A stretch of 64,000 nt of DNA, from positions 62,001 to 126,000 of the forward strand of contig NZ_JADPMP010000010.1 of NCBI RefSeq assembly GCF_015686655.1. The letters run 5' to 3'. Made by a program: the position numbers and the translations under genes. The DNA comes from Pontibacter sp. FD36 (GTDB lineage Bacteria; Bacteroidota; Bacteroidia; Cytophagales; Hymenobacteraceae). Of this stretch, positions 46,067-55,500 are shown piece by piece. Numbering within the stretch: the first letter of the stretch is position 1; each line of letters begins with the position of its first letter. The notes beneath the pieces are model-generated. The model was not told the DNA's origin. It was given only the letters and a program-made list of their open reading frames with translations, and made no database searches.

Positions 46067-47449
46067 ATGCCCGGCCTGTACTCCCGATATATCAAACCTA
46101 TACATGCATTAGGCGATGCAGTAGCTATCTCTATTTCAGCTGCAGGTGCTTACTGGCTGGCGGAGGGGACTTTAGCTGGTTTTTTCACACAACCTTATGC
46201 TAATTTTCTGGCTTATGGTCTGATAGCCTGGTTTGTGTGTACGAGTTTACTCGGTATTTATAAGTTTTACCGGGTTACCCGTCTCCTCAAGATAGTGGTG
46301 AACGTACTGAAAGTGACGCTGCTCTATTTGATTCTGATAGAGGCAATCCTCAATATACTGGATACTTCAGAATTCTCCCGAAGCTTCTTACTACACCATT
46401 ATTTAATGCTGGCCAGTCTGGTGATCCTTTGGCGTATTATCGTCATCACATCATTGAGAGTGTACAGAAAGAAGGGGTACAATTACCGAAAAGTAATCAT
46501 TATCGGGTACACGGCACCAGGGAAAGAACTGCGTCGCTTCTTCAAAAACCACCCGGAGCATGGCTACCGTTTTATGGGCTTCTTTGATGACAAGCAAGTG
46601 CAGGAATCCGATGTGGTCGGTAAAATTGATGAAATCGAGGAGTTTGTGACGCAAAACGATGTCGATGAGATCTACTGTAGTCCCTTTGAGCTGCAGAAGC
46701 ATCAAATCGTGCGACTGCTTAATTTTGTAGATAACAACCTGATCCGCCTGAAATTTCTGCCTGAGCCAGGCGGACTGCCCTACCAGAAGCTACAGGTAGA
46801 TTTCTATGACATGCTGCCTGTGCTTATTTTCCGCTCGATTCCGCTTGACGATTCGATCAATAAGTTTCTGAAGCGTAGTTTCGATATCGTGTTCTCATCA
46901 CTTGTCATTTTGTTCATCCTTTCGTGGCTGCTTCCTATTCTGGCTATCCTTATCAGGCTCGACTCTAAAGGTCCTATCTTTTTTAAACAGGAGCGCTCCG
47001 GGTTGGACAACCAGAAGTTTAAGTGCTGGAAGCTCCGTACCATGTACGTGAACAACGAGGCCAACTCCAAACAGGCGCAGCGTGGGGATTCCCGCATCAC
47101 ACCGATCGGGGCCTTCCTTCGCAAAACCAGTTTGGATGAATTACCGCAGTTCTTCAATGTACTGATGGGACAGATGTCGATTGTAGGTCCAAGACCGCAC
47201 ATGCTGAGCCATACCATGTACTACTCCACGCTGGTGGATAAGTTCATGGTGCGGCATTTTATCAAACCAGGTATAACGGGCTTGTCACAGGTGCGTGGCT
47301 TCCGAGGCGACACGAGTGAGATACACCAGATGCGCGGCCGTGTGAAACTCGATATTTTTTATCTCGAAAACTGGTCTTTCATCCTCGATCTCAAAATTGT
47401 CTTCTACACGGTGTACAACATGCTGCGGGGCGAGGACAACGCATTTTAA
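46067..47449 (+). CDS. Polyprenyl-phosphate sugar phosphotransferase (WcaJ-like)
   Basis: This enzyme starts a glycan by moving a sugar-1-phosphate to undecaprenyl phosphate. The 460 residues have four N-terminal helices, a nucleotide-binding-like middle domain (VIIIGYTAPGKELRRFF), one more helix and the catalytic domain with SFDIVFSSLVILFILSWLLP, FKCWKLRTM, SLDELPQFFNVLMGQMSIVG and PRPH. It is the last gene of the locus. Base composition rises to flank levels within it, suggesting that it straddles the edge of a transferred region. Confidence 0.94.
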   Translation: MPGLYSRYIKPIHALGDAVAISISAAGAYWLAEGTLAGFFTQPYANFLAYGLIAWFVCTSLLGIYKFYRVTRLLKIVVNVLKVTLLYLILIEAILNILDTSEFSRSFLLHHYLMLASLVILWRIIVITSLRVYRKKGYNYRKVIIIGYTAPGKELRRFFKNHPEHGYRFMGFFDDKQVQESDVVGKIDEIEEFVTQNDVDEIYCSPFELQKHQIVRLLNFVDNNLIRLKFLPEPGGLPYQKLQVDFYDMLPVLIFRSIPLDDSINKFLKRSFDIVFSSLVILFILSWLLPILAILIRLDSKGPIFFKQERSGLDNQKFKCWKLRTMYVNNEANSKQAQRGDSRITPIGAFLRKTSLDELPQFFNVLMGQMSIVGPRPHMLSHTMYYSTLVDKFMVRHFIKPGITGLSQVRGFRGDTSEIHQMRGRVKLDIFYLENWSFILDLKIVFYTVYNMLRGEDNAF

Positions 47450-47505
47450 AAATCAGCCCACGCATTTGCTCCTGTTTTAGTAACTTCGCCTGCAAAGTTG
47501 AAAAC

Positions 47506-48912
47506 ATGAGCAAGGAAAAACCATCTATACCGAAAGGAACACGTGACTTTGGCCCCGCTGTGGTGGTCAAGCGCAATTATATATTTGGCGTGATCAAGCG
47601 CACCTTCGAGAAATTCGGCTACCTGCCGCTCGAAACCCCCGCCATGGAGCAGCTGTCTGTGCTGACTGGCAAGTACGGCGATGAAGGCGACCAGCTGATC
47701 TTCAAAATCCTCAATTCGGGTGACTTCCTGAGCAAGACCACAGCTGCTGATATCGAGCAGGGTTCCAAGCACCTGACCCGCAAGATATCCGAGAAAGCAC
47801 TTCGCTACGACCTGACGGTACCATTCGCCCGCTTTGTAGTGATGAACCGCAACGAAATCAGCTTCCCTTTTAAGCGTTACCAGATTCAGCCGGTATGGCG
47901 TGCCGATCGTCCGCAGCGTGGCCGCTATCGCGAGTTTTACCAGTGCGATGCTGATGTGGTGGGTACCAACTCCCTGCTTTGTGAAGCCGAGATCGTGCAG
48001 ATGATCGACGAGGTGCTGGTTAGCTTGGGTATGACAGACTTCACGATCAAGATCAACCACCGAGGTATACTGGCAGGTATAGCAGAGGCCATCAGAGAGA
48101 AAGGTCGTGAGGGCGACATTTGCGTGGCCATTGACAAACTCGACAAGATCGGAGCGGAAGGTGTGCGCAAAGAGTTGTTGGAGCGAGGTATAGCCGAGGG
48201 TGCCGTGGATAGACTGGAGCCGCTTTACGACCTGAAAGGGTCTAACCAGGAAATATTAGACCAACTTCAAACACTGCTCGGTAATACAGAAGAAGGGCAG
48301 CGTGGCCTGAAAGACCTTCGGGAGGTATGGGAGTACCTGGATAACCTGGGAAGTGATGCTCTTGTAACGCAGAACCCATCCGGTCAGCCGCGTCTGCAGC
48401 TGGATGTGACACTGGCCCGTGGCCTCTCCTATTATACCGGCTGTATCTTTGAAGTAAAGGTGAATAACGCCAATATGGGCAGCATCAGCGGCGGTGGCCG
48501 TTACGACAACCTGACAGGCATGTTTGGTATGCCAGGCGTTTCGGGTGTCGGCTTCTCATTTGGTGTAGACCGTATTTATGATGTGCTGGAAGAGCTGCAG
48601 CTGTTCCCGGCAAGCAGTGAGGTGGGTACTAAGGTGCTCATCGTGCAGTTTGACAAGGAGTCGGAGCGCTACGCCCTGCCCCTGCTGCAGAAACTGCGCA
48701 ACGCAGGTATAGCTTCGGAGCTATATCCAGAAAGTGCCAAGTTGAAAAAGCAGATGAGCTATGCTGACCAGAAGAAAATACCGTTTGTGCTGCTGGTAGG
48801 TTCCGAGGAAATGACATCCGGCAAGCTGAAGCTGCGTGATATGCAGTCCGGCGAGCAGGACGAGCTGTACATCGACGACATCATCGCCCAGTTAAAATCT
48901 GAATCACTATAA
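47506..48912 (+). CDS. hisS: Histidyl-tRNA synthetase
   Basis: HisRS charges tRNA-His. The 468 residues hold the class II motifs: PKGTRDFGP, then YDLTVPFARFVV, RYQIQPVWRADRPQRGRYRE (motif 2), the family histidine signature LSYYTGCIFEV, and GGGRYDNL. A C-terminal anticodon-binding domain follows (KVLIVQFDKESERYALPLLQ). It is 9 bases upstream of hutH, so the two are probably cotranscribed. Confidence 0.96.
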   Translation: MSKEKPSIPKGTRDFGPAVVVKRNYIFGVIKRTFEKFGYLPLETPAMEQLSVLTGKYGDEGDQLIFKILNSGDFLSKTTAADIEQGSKHLTRKISEKALRYDLTVPFARFVVMNRNEISFPFKRYQIQPVWRADRPQRGRYREFYQCDADVVGTNSLLCEAEIVQMIDEVLVSLGMTDFTIKINHRGILAGIAEAIREKGREGDICVAIDKLDKIGAEGVRKELLERGIAEGAVDRLEPLYDLKGSNQEILDQLQTLLGNTEEGQRGLKDLREVWEYLDNLGSDALVTQNPSGQPRLQLDVTLARGLSYYTGCIFEVKVNNANMGSISGGGRYDNLTGMFGMPGVSGVGFSFGVDRIYDVLEELQLFPASSEVGTKVLIVQFDKESERYALPLLQKLRNAGIASELYPESAKLKKQMSYADQKKIPFVLLVGSEEMTSGKLKLRDMQSGEQDELYIDDIIAQLKSESL

Positions 48913-48921
48913 ACAAACAGC

Positions 48922-50427
48922 ATGAGTGAAGTTCACCATATCTCCAGTCAGCACCTGAGCCTGGAGCGCATCGAGGAAATCATCAGCCGCAGGTATAGTC
49001 TGGCCCTGTCGCAGGAGGCGGAAGAGCGTATTTTGCACTGCTACGACTACCTGCACCTCAAGATCGCCAGCTCCGACAAGAGCATTTACGGCATCAATAC
49101 CGGCTTCGGGTCGCTTTATAAAAAGCAGATCTCGCACGACAACTTGGAGCAGCTGCAGCGCAACCTGATGATGTCGCATGCCTGCGGCATGGGCGACGAG
49201 GTGCCGGCTGAGGTAGTGAAACTGATGCTTTTGCTGAAGATACAGTCGCTGGCCTATGGTAACAGTGGTGTGCAACTGCAGACCGTAAAGCGCCTGATCG
49301 ACTTTTATAACCGCGACATCTATCCGATCGTGTACCAGCAGGGTTCACTTGGGGCCAGTGGTGACCTGGCTCCGCTGGCGCACCTCTGCCTGCCGCTGAT
49401 CGGTTTGGGAGAGGTATACTACCAGGGCTACCGCCTGGAGAGCCGCCACGTGCTGGAGATGTTCAGCTGGGAACCGATTGCCCTGCAGGCAAAAGAAGGA
49501 CTTGCTTTGCTCAACGGTACCCAGTTTATGAGTGCCTATGGAGTGCATTGTTTGTTGCAGGGCCGCCGGTTGTCTCGCACGGCTGATGTGGTAGGAGCTC
49601 TGTCCCTGGATGCTTTCGACGGACGCATTGAGCCGTTTAACCACCTGATTCACCAGGCGCGTCCGCATCCCGGGCAGATTGAGACGGCTGCGAATTTCCG
49701 ACAGCTGCTACAGGGCAGTGAACTGATCAGCCAGTTCAAGCAACATGTGCAGGACCCCTACTCCTTCCGCTGCATTCCGCAGGTACATGGCGCATCGAAA
49801 GACGCCATCCGCTATGCTGAGGGGGTGATCCTGACTGAGATCAATTCCGTAACCGACAATCCGAACATCTTCCCGGATGAAGACGAAATTATTTCGGGTG
49901 GTAACTTCCATGGCCAGCCACTTGCCCTGGCGCTGGACTTTCTGGCGATTGCACTGGCTGAGCTGGGCAGTATATCCGAACGGCGTACGTACCAGCTGAT
50001 CTCAGGCAGCCGCGGTTTGCCAGATTTCCTGGTAGCGGAGCCCGGACTGAACTCCGGCTTTATGATCACGCAGTATACGGCGGCATCCATTGTAAGCCAA
50101 ACCAAACAGCTTTGCACGCCAGCTTCCATTGACACCATCCCATCCTCCAATGGACAGGAAGACCATGTGAGCATGGGCTCTAATGCGGCCACAAAGCTGT
50201 ATAAAGTGGTGCAGAATGTGGAGAGGGTACTGGCTATTGAGCTGATGAACGCTGCGCAGGCGCTGGAATTCAGACGTCCGCTACGCAGCTCACCATTGCT
50301 GGAGCAGCTGTTTGCTGAATATCGTGAGCAGATTCCTTTTGTGAGTACCGACCGGGTGATGCATCCAGATATGCAACGAAGCGTAGACTTTATCAGGGCT
50401 TACAGCTTACCTGTTCTACAGAATTAA
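48922..50427 (+). CDS. hutH: Histidine ammonia-lyase
   Basis: The enzyme removes ammonia from histidine to give urocanate. The 501 residues contain the MIO-forming Ala-Ser-Gly at 145-147 (GSLGASGDLAPLAHL). The selectivity pair is Ser85-His86 (MMSHACGMG), as in histidine lyases rather than the HL or FL seen in tyrosine or phenylalanine lyases. Other hut genes (urocanase, imidazolonepropionase) are absent here. Pairing with hisS puts histidine charging and breakdown in one transcript. Confidence 0.9.
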   Translation: MSEVHHISSQHLSLERIEEIISRRYSLALSQEAEERILHCYDYLHLKIASSDKSIYGINTGFGSLYKKQISHDNLEQLQRNLMMSHACGMGDEVPAEVVKLMLLLKIQSLAYGNSGVQLQTVKRLIDFYNRDIYPIVYQQGSLGASGDLAPLAHLCLPLIGLGEVYYQGYRLESRHVLEMFSWEPIALQAKEGLALLNGTQFMSAYGVHCLLQGRRLSRTADVVGALSLDAFDGRIEPFNHLIHQARPHPGQIETAANFRQLLQGSELISQFKQHVQDPYSFRCIPQVHGASKDAIRYAEGVILTEINSVTDNPNIFPDEDEIISGGNFHGQPLALALDFLAIALAELGSISERRTYQLISGSRGLPDFLVAEPGLNSGFMITQYTAASIVSQTKQLCTPASIDTIPSSNGQEDHVSMGSNAATKLYKVVQNVERVLAIELMNAAQALEFRRPLRSSPLLEQLFAEYREQIPFVSTDRVMHPDMQRSVDFIRAYSLPVLQN

Positions 50428-50440
50428 GTGACGATACATA

Positions 50441-50490
50441 AAAAGAGAGATCCGCAGCAGTTCCCGGTACTGTTGCGGATCTCTCTTTTT
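50441..50490 (+). terminator. Rho-independent terminator after hisS-hutH
   Basis: AAAAGAGAGATCCGCA (50441-50456) and TGCGGATCTCTCTTTT (50474-50489) form a 16-bp perfect stem, with further CAGT/ACTG pairing near the loop and a T-tract. Confidence 0.92.
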
Positions 50491-50534
50491 AATTACCTGC
50501 GTTGATTTACATTTCCCGGTTAATAAAGACTTTT

Positions 50535-50559
50535 CCTATACCTGAATTTTAGGTATAGG
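50535..50559. repeat. Hairpin made of two opposed AGGTATAG motifs
   Basis: CCTATACCT (50535-50543) and AGGTATAGG (50551-50559) are exact reverse complements around GAATTTT. It lies just upstream of the CHU_C gene and after the hutH terminator. Confidence 0.7.
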
Positions 50560-50574
50560 CTTTTCTCCTATCCC

Positions 50575-52563
50575 TTGCTTGACTATATTCGTAGCACACC
50601 CTATACCTATCGCTTGAGACTACTGCTATTCATATCGTTTCTTTTCGCTGCTATACCTGTTTTGGGACAGGAAGGCTGTTTTAGGGCTATACAGAATGAA
50701 AAGCCAGTAAAGGTGATCTGCGCAGGTATACCGGTATATTTTCAGGATTGCAGTTCCGACCAAAACCCATTGTATACCACATTCTATGATCCGGGACCAG
50801 AGGCATTTGATCCACAAAACTTCGATCAGAATGAACTGGTGAACCGCGGGGCCGATGGGCGGTTTCAATATACTTTCACGCAGCCCGGCAAATACATCAT
50901 CACGCAGATCATCAATCGCGGAGGTGGCAACAGCACCACAATTGAGCCCCAGGAATTTGAAGTAGTCGCGACTCCGGCTCCCAGTTTCACGGTGGAGCCC
51001 TGCGCCAGCAGATCGGTTCAGGTCTCCATTGCGGACATCGGATACAACTTGTACGACATTGATTATGGGGACAACACCGTAGTACGAGGCGTGGCAGCCG
51101 GCGAACAACCTTTCTATACCTATCAGGGTACAGCTGCTTCTTTTACCATCACGGTGCGTGGCAAGTACACGGGCAGCTCCTGTGAGACAAGCGGCACCAA
51201 CACTGTCACGCTATTGCCGACTCCTCCCACACCCCTGATCGCAAAGCTGGAAGTGCTGCGGGAGGCGGCAGATGGTGAGATCCTATTCACGTTGGAGAAT
51301 CTGCAACCGGGCTACCGCTATGTGCTGGAGCGACGCAGCACAGCAGCCGGCAATTTTGAACCAATCTTTACAAGTGCACCAGCTACTCAAAACAGGTGGA
51401 TTGACTTCAGGATAGGCAATGTGGACACCCGGCAGCCCCTACAGTTTCGGATCCGACCTGCCGATAACTGCGGCAATCAGCTGCCTATCTTTTCAGCTCC
51501 CGTTAGCAGCCTGGTACTGGGTGTGCAGACGGGCAATGAACTGGCTAACCTCAGCTGGACAGGTATAGGAGAGAATGTGCAGCGCTACCAGTTATACCGC
51601 GAGGGCAATCTGGTTGCAGAGCTGAACAGCAATACGACCACCTATACCGACCTCAACCTGAGTTGCGGACAAAACTATTGTTACCAGGTAATCAGCATCC
51701 TGAACAACGGACAAAGCCGCTCGATTTCAGCTTCCCGCTGCGTGCAGGCCACCTCAACAGCCACGCCGCCCGCCGGCTACCTGTACAGCACCTACGACCT
51801 GAACAACCAGGTACAAGTGGCACTCACGATTCCAGAAGGCCAGACAGCCCAGCAGATCCGTTTCCAGCGCAGCATCGATGGGGCTCCCTTTGCTGATCTG
51901 GCAACGGGCGCACAGACAGCGTACACAGACCCGCTGCAACCGCTGAGTCCGGCTTGCTACCGCGCCAGCTATACCAACCCCTGTGAGCGCAGCTCGGCTC
52001 TCAGCAATACCACCTGCCCGGTATACCTGATCGCGCTACCGCAGGAGAACGCCCCGGTTGTCTCGTTGGGCTGGACGGGCTATGTTGGTTTTCCGGATGG
52101 CGTGAGCCAGTATACGCTGGAGCTTCTGGATGCTGACGGTCGGGTGGTCAGCAGTATACAGGTTACGGGCAATACCTACACCGACCGCAACCTGAGTGAG
52201 GAACTGCAGGAGCTGCGCTACCGTGTCCGGGTGACTTCTGGTAACGGCACTGCCACCTCTTATTCCAACACCGTGGTCATCCAGCAGCCTTTGCAGGTGC
52301 ATATTCCCAATGCCTTTACGCCAAACGGTGATGGGCTCAATGATGTGCTCGAAGTAAAGGGGCGCTTCATCAGGTCCTTCAACATCAAGGTATACAACGG
52401 CATGGGGCAGGTCGTGTTTGCCTCTGACGACCGCAACAACGGCTGGGACGGCACCTACCAGGGCAAACCACAGCCAGCAGGAGCCTATGCCTACGAAATC
52501 AACATTGTGAGTAATAACGGGGAAGCAAAACGCCGCATCGGCACTGTCACGCTTCTGCGCTAA
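50575..52563 (+). CDS. Secreted protein with type B T9SS sorting domain (CHU_C)
   Basis: The 662 residues have a signal peptide (about 12-32, LRLLLFISFLFAAIPVLGQ), a PKD-like region, two or three fibronectin-type modules and a C-terminal gliding-motility domain (about 575-662: HIPNAFTPNGDGLNDVLEVK, then GWDGTYQGKPQPAGAYAYE). Such proteins are exported by the type IX system to the cell surface. The start is TTG at 50575; its N-terminus (LLDYIRS) parallels that of the neighbouring secreted protein (MLDFIRF), which supports this choice. The specific role is unknown. Confidence 0.88.
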   Translation: MLDYIRSTPYTYRLRLLLFISFLFAAIPVLGQEGCFRAIQNEKPVKVICAGIPVYFQDCSSDQNPLYTTFYDPGPEAFDPQNFDQNELVNRGADGRFQYTFTQPGKYIITQIINRGGGNSTTIEPQEFEVVATPAPSFTVEPCASRSVQVSIADIGYNLYDIDYGDNTVVRGVAAGEQPFYTYQGTAASFTITVRGKYTGSSCETSGTNTVTLLPTPPTPLIAKLEVLREAADGEILFTLENLQPGYRYVLERRSTAAGNFEPIFTSAPATQNRWIDFRIGNVDTRQPLQFRIRPADNCGNQLPIFSAPVSSLVLGVQTGNELANLSWTGIGENVQRYQLYREGNLVAELNSNTTTYTDLNLSCGQNYCYQVISILNNGQSRSISASRCVQATSTATPPAGYLYSTYDLNNQVQVALTIPEGQTAQQIRFQRSIDGAPFADLATGAQTAYTDPLQPLSPACYRASYTNPCERSSALSNTTCPVYLIALPQENAPVVSLGWTGYVGFPDGVSQYTLELLDADGRVVSSIQVTGNTYTDRNLSEELQELRYRVRVTSGNGTATSYSNTVVIQQPLQVHIPNAFTPNGDGLNDVLEVKGRFIRSFNIKVYNGMGQVVFASDDRNNGWDGTYQGKPQPAGAYAYEINIVSNNGEAKRRIGTVTLLR

Positions 52564-52588
52564 CCCAGGACCGATACGGCGTAACTCA

Positions 52589-55500
52589 CTATCTATCAAC
52601 TACTATTTTCACAGTCTGCACCCCGTCAGCACTGGTAATCCGAGCCAGGTACATGCCTTTTTTCAAAGAGGAAACATCCAACTGCACTTCGGTTGTCTCG
52701 CCCGCTCTTGTATGGCCCTGTCTTACCTGTTGCATCAGTGCCCCTTTCATATCAAACAGCTGCAGCTCGTAAGCACTTTCCACAGTCGGGGTAAAACGTA
52801 TCGTCGTGCGTGCATTAGCTGGATTCGGATAGGCCAGCAGTTCGGCTGATGCCAGTCTCTGCATACCTTCCCCATTAGCAGCAAACAGGTCGCGGTTGTC
52901 TTTTCTGCCATTGATCACGATGTTCCCCCAACCGATGCGGGGTCCGGTTTCAGATGACAGGTCGTAAATATCACCTCCGGACTCAAAGTTGTCGAACACA
53001 ACTGCATTGCCACGGTTAAGGTCCCAGATGCGGATACGGAGCTGGTCGTTGGGATCGTTCTTGCCTTTGCCACCCGCGTCGCGCACCGACACGATATACC
53101 CGAATCGGCCTACGCCCTGCAGTTGTGCCGTCCCTTTCCAGATGGCTTGGTTGCCGGTGATCACCAGCCAGTCGAGCGCTCCGCTTTGAGAGAACTTCTG
53201 CTTGTTCACGGTCAGCTGCACTGTGCCTTGCGGTCTGGTGGCGTGCTTATTCTGATACCGGACAGAGAACGAAAATTCAGCTTCGAGCTTTTGGTTATTA
53301 CCACCCAATCCGAAATTGGCCAATGCGATACTGCCAAAGCCCTGCACATGGCCGGCTTCCGGATCATAAATGACGTGCCACTGGTTATAGTCTTTGTTGG
53401 TCGCTTCCAGGCAGCTTTCTGAAAAGTCAAGCCCCACCTGGTAGATGCCCGCCTGGGTATAGGTATGCTTGCCTGTTATGCGCGGAGTGCCAAAAGCGGT
53501 ATAGGACATACTCGGCTCAGAGCCATCGCCCCAGGTCCAGCGCAGACCAGTGTCTTCAGTGAGGATATAGGGCGAAAAGTCAGCGGTAGTGCGTGCCTCC
53601 CAGCCTGCCCGAATGGCATAAGGCGCCAGGTATAGCTGCACGTTTACAGGTATAGCGCAGGTTGGCTCTTCCGTGGTTTGACTGTATTTTACGGTTAGGA
53701 GGTCAAAATTCGTATCAGGCGAGTAGACCGTATTCACCTCAAATACATTTCTGTCTTTGTCCAGAGCCAAAAGTTGTTGCGTATGATTAGCCTGCCCTTC
53801 CTTGAACACATCCCATACCCTGGCGCCATCTGAGGTCTGGTATTTCACGATTTGCACACCATCAGTAGCCCTGTACGCTACATAGATACCTCCTGCCTCG
53901 TCGAGTTCAACATCTGAAATAGCCCCCTGGAAGGGAGATGTCCATATAACACCGGGCTCCTCTGTGCTCAGCTTGATTAGCCTGTTATTAAAACTCGTTA
54001 CGTAGACTCCGCCAGCATTGTCAAGGATCAGGTTCGACAAGCTGCCTGAGTTTGTTACCTCATCAATGGTAGGCTGCCGCCATACGAACGCCCCACTAGC
54101 TGCCTCAAACTTAAGCAGGTAGGCCACTTGCTCACCTGTGTCCAGAATGTCGAGGGCAGCCAGGTATACGCCTGACGTGGTATCAACGGCTATACCCGTC
54201 ACCTGGTGTTCAGTCTGTCGGTTGCTGCTGTTGTAAATCTCGTTCCACAGCACACTACCGTCGCCGCCCGCATACTTTGCCAGAGCCAGATTGTTTACTA
54301 CAGCGGGGGCACGTTCGGTGCCAGTCACATACACATCACCTGTTTCGTCCAGAGCGAAGGCAACCAACTCATTCATGTCACTGCCTGGGTCTTGTCGCCC
54401 ATAACGCTTCGTCCAGAGCTCCTGACCTGTTTCAGTGTCAACCTTGATCAGGAAATCCTCTTGAGGAAGATCGAACTGTGGACTAACCGTGCCCATGATG
54501 TAGAGATTCCCCTGCTGGTCGAGTTGTATTTCCCTGCCTAGGTTGGCATCCGTAGGACCATGCTCTTGTTCCCAGATCGTCTCGCCCGTAGCACCGCTCA
54601 GTTTAAGCTGCCTGATTTGCGGACGCCCATCGCTTCCGTACATGCTTAGCATCATATACACAGTGCCCGCTGCGTCTACTGCCAGATGTTTGGTCTGCCT
54701 GATATCACTGTTATAGAACTGCCTGTCCCAAAGCAATTCCCCGTCAGGCGAGTACTTGAGCAAAAAAGCATGCTGGTACGGACGTGAAGCATCCGGGTTC
54801 CCGCTGGTGCCCGTAACATACACATTACCATCATCATCTGTCACCATGTTAGCTGGCTGATCTATACCTGGTAAAGTGTGGATGAAGGTAGTATTGAAAA
54901 CAAGCGCACCTGTAGCTGTCTGGAGGCTCGCCGCAAAAAGGTGAGAATCAACACCACCGGAGGTTCCGGTCAGGTGCAAAGTGCCTGCTTCGGATACTTT
55001 CACCCCATTCAGTACATAGGTGCCGTCTTCCTGAGATGTATATTCCCATACCTGCTCCCCATTGGCAGCGCTATACCTGCCAACCGCATAGGCAGCATCT
55101 GAGAGTGTGACGCCCAGGTAAGCATGACCCGCCTCGTCAGTGTTAAGGTCGGCAAAAGTGCCCTGGTGCTGGCTTGACCAGCGTAAACTGCCACCAGCAG
55201 CCCCATAACTTGTCAGTTGAGTGCCTCCCTGCACGGTGCTGACCAGGTAAAGCCCTCCTGCCTCATCAGCCACCATCTGCTCGGGTACACCTGCACTCTG
55301 TAGTGGCTCGTGCCACACCTGATTGCCAATGGCAGCGTCATACCTGATCAGGAAACTTCCTTCGGGTTGATCAGGATCCGTTGCATATTGTATCCCCCAG
55401 GTATAAACACCCCCTGTTTCGTCCAGGGTAAGTTGCATGGCACGGTTCTGCTGATTGGTATCGTGTTGCACTTGCCAAAGCAGAGAGCCATCGGCCCCGC

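Noticed and set aside
48922-50427. Reading the ammonia-lyase as a tyrosine or phenylalanine lyase for pigment synthesis
   Set aside because: The residues at 85-86 are Ser-His, as in histidine lyases, and no pigment genes are nearby.
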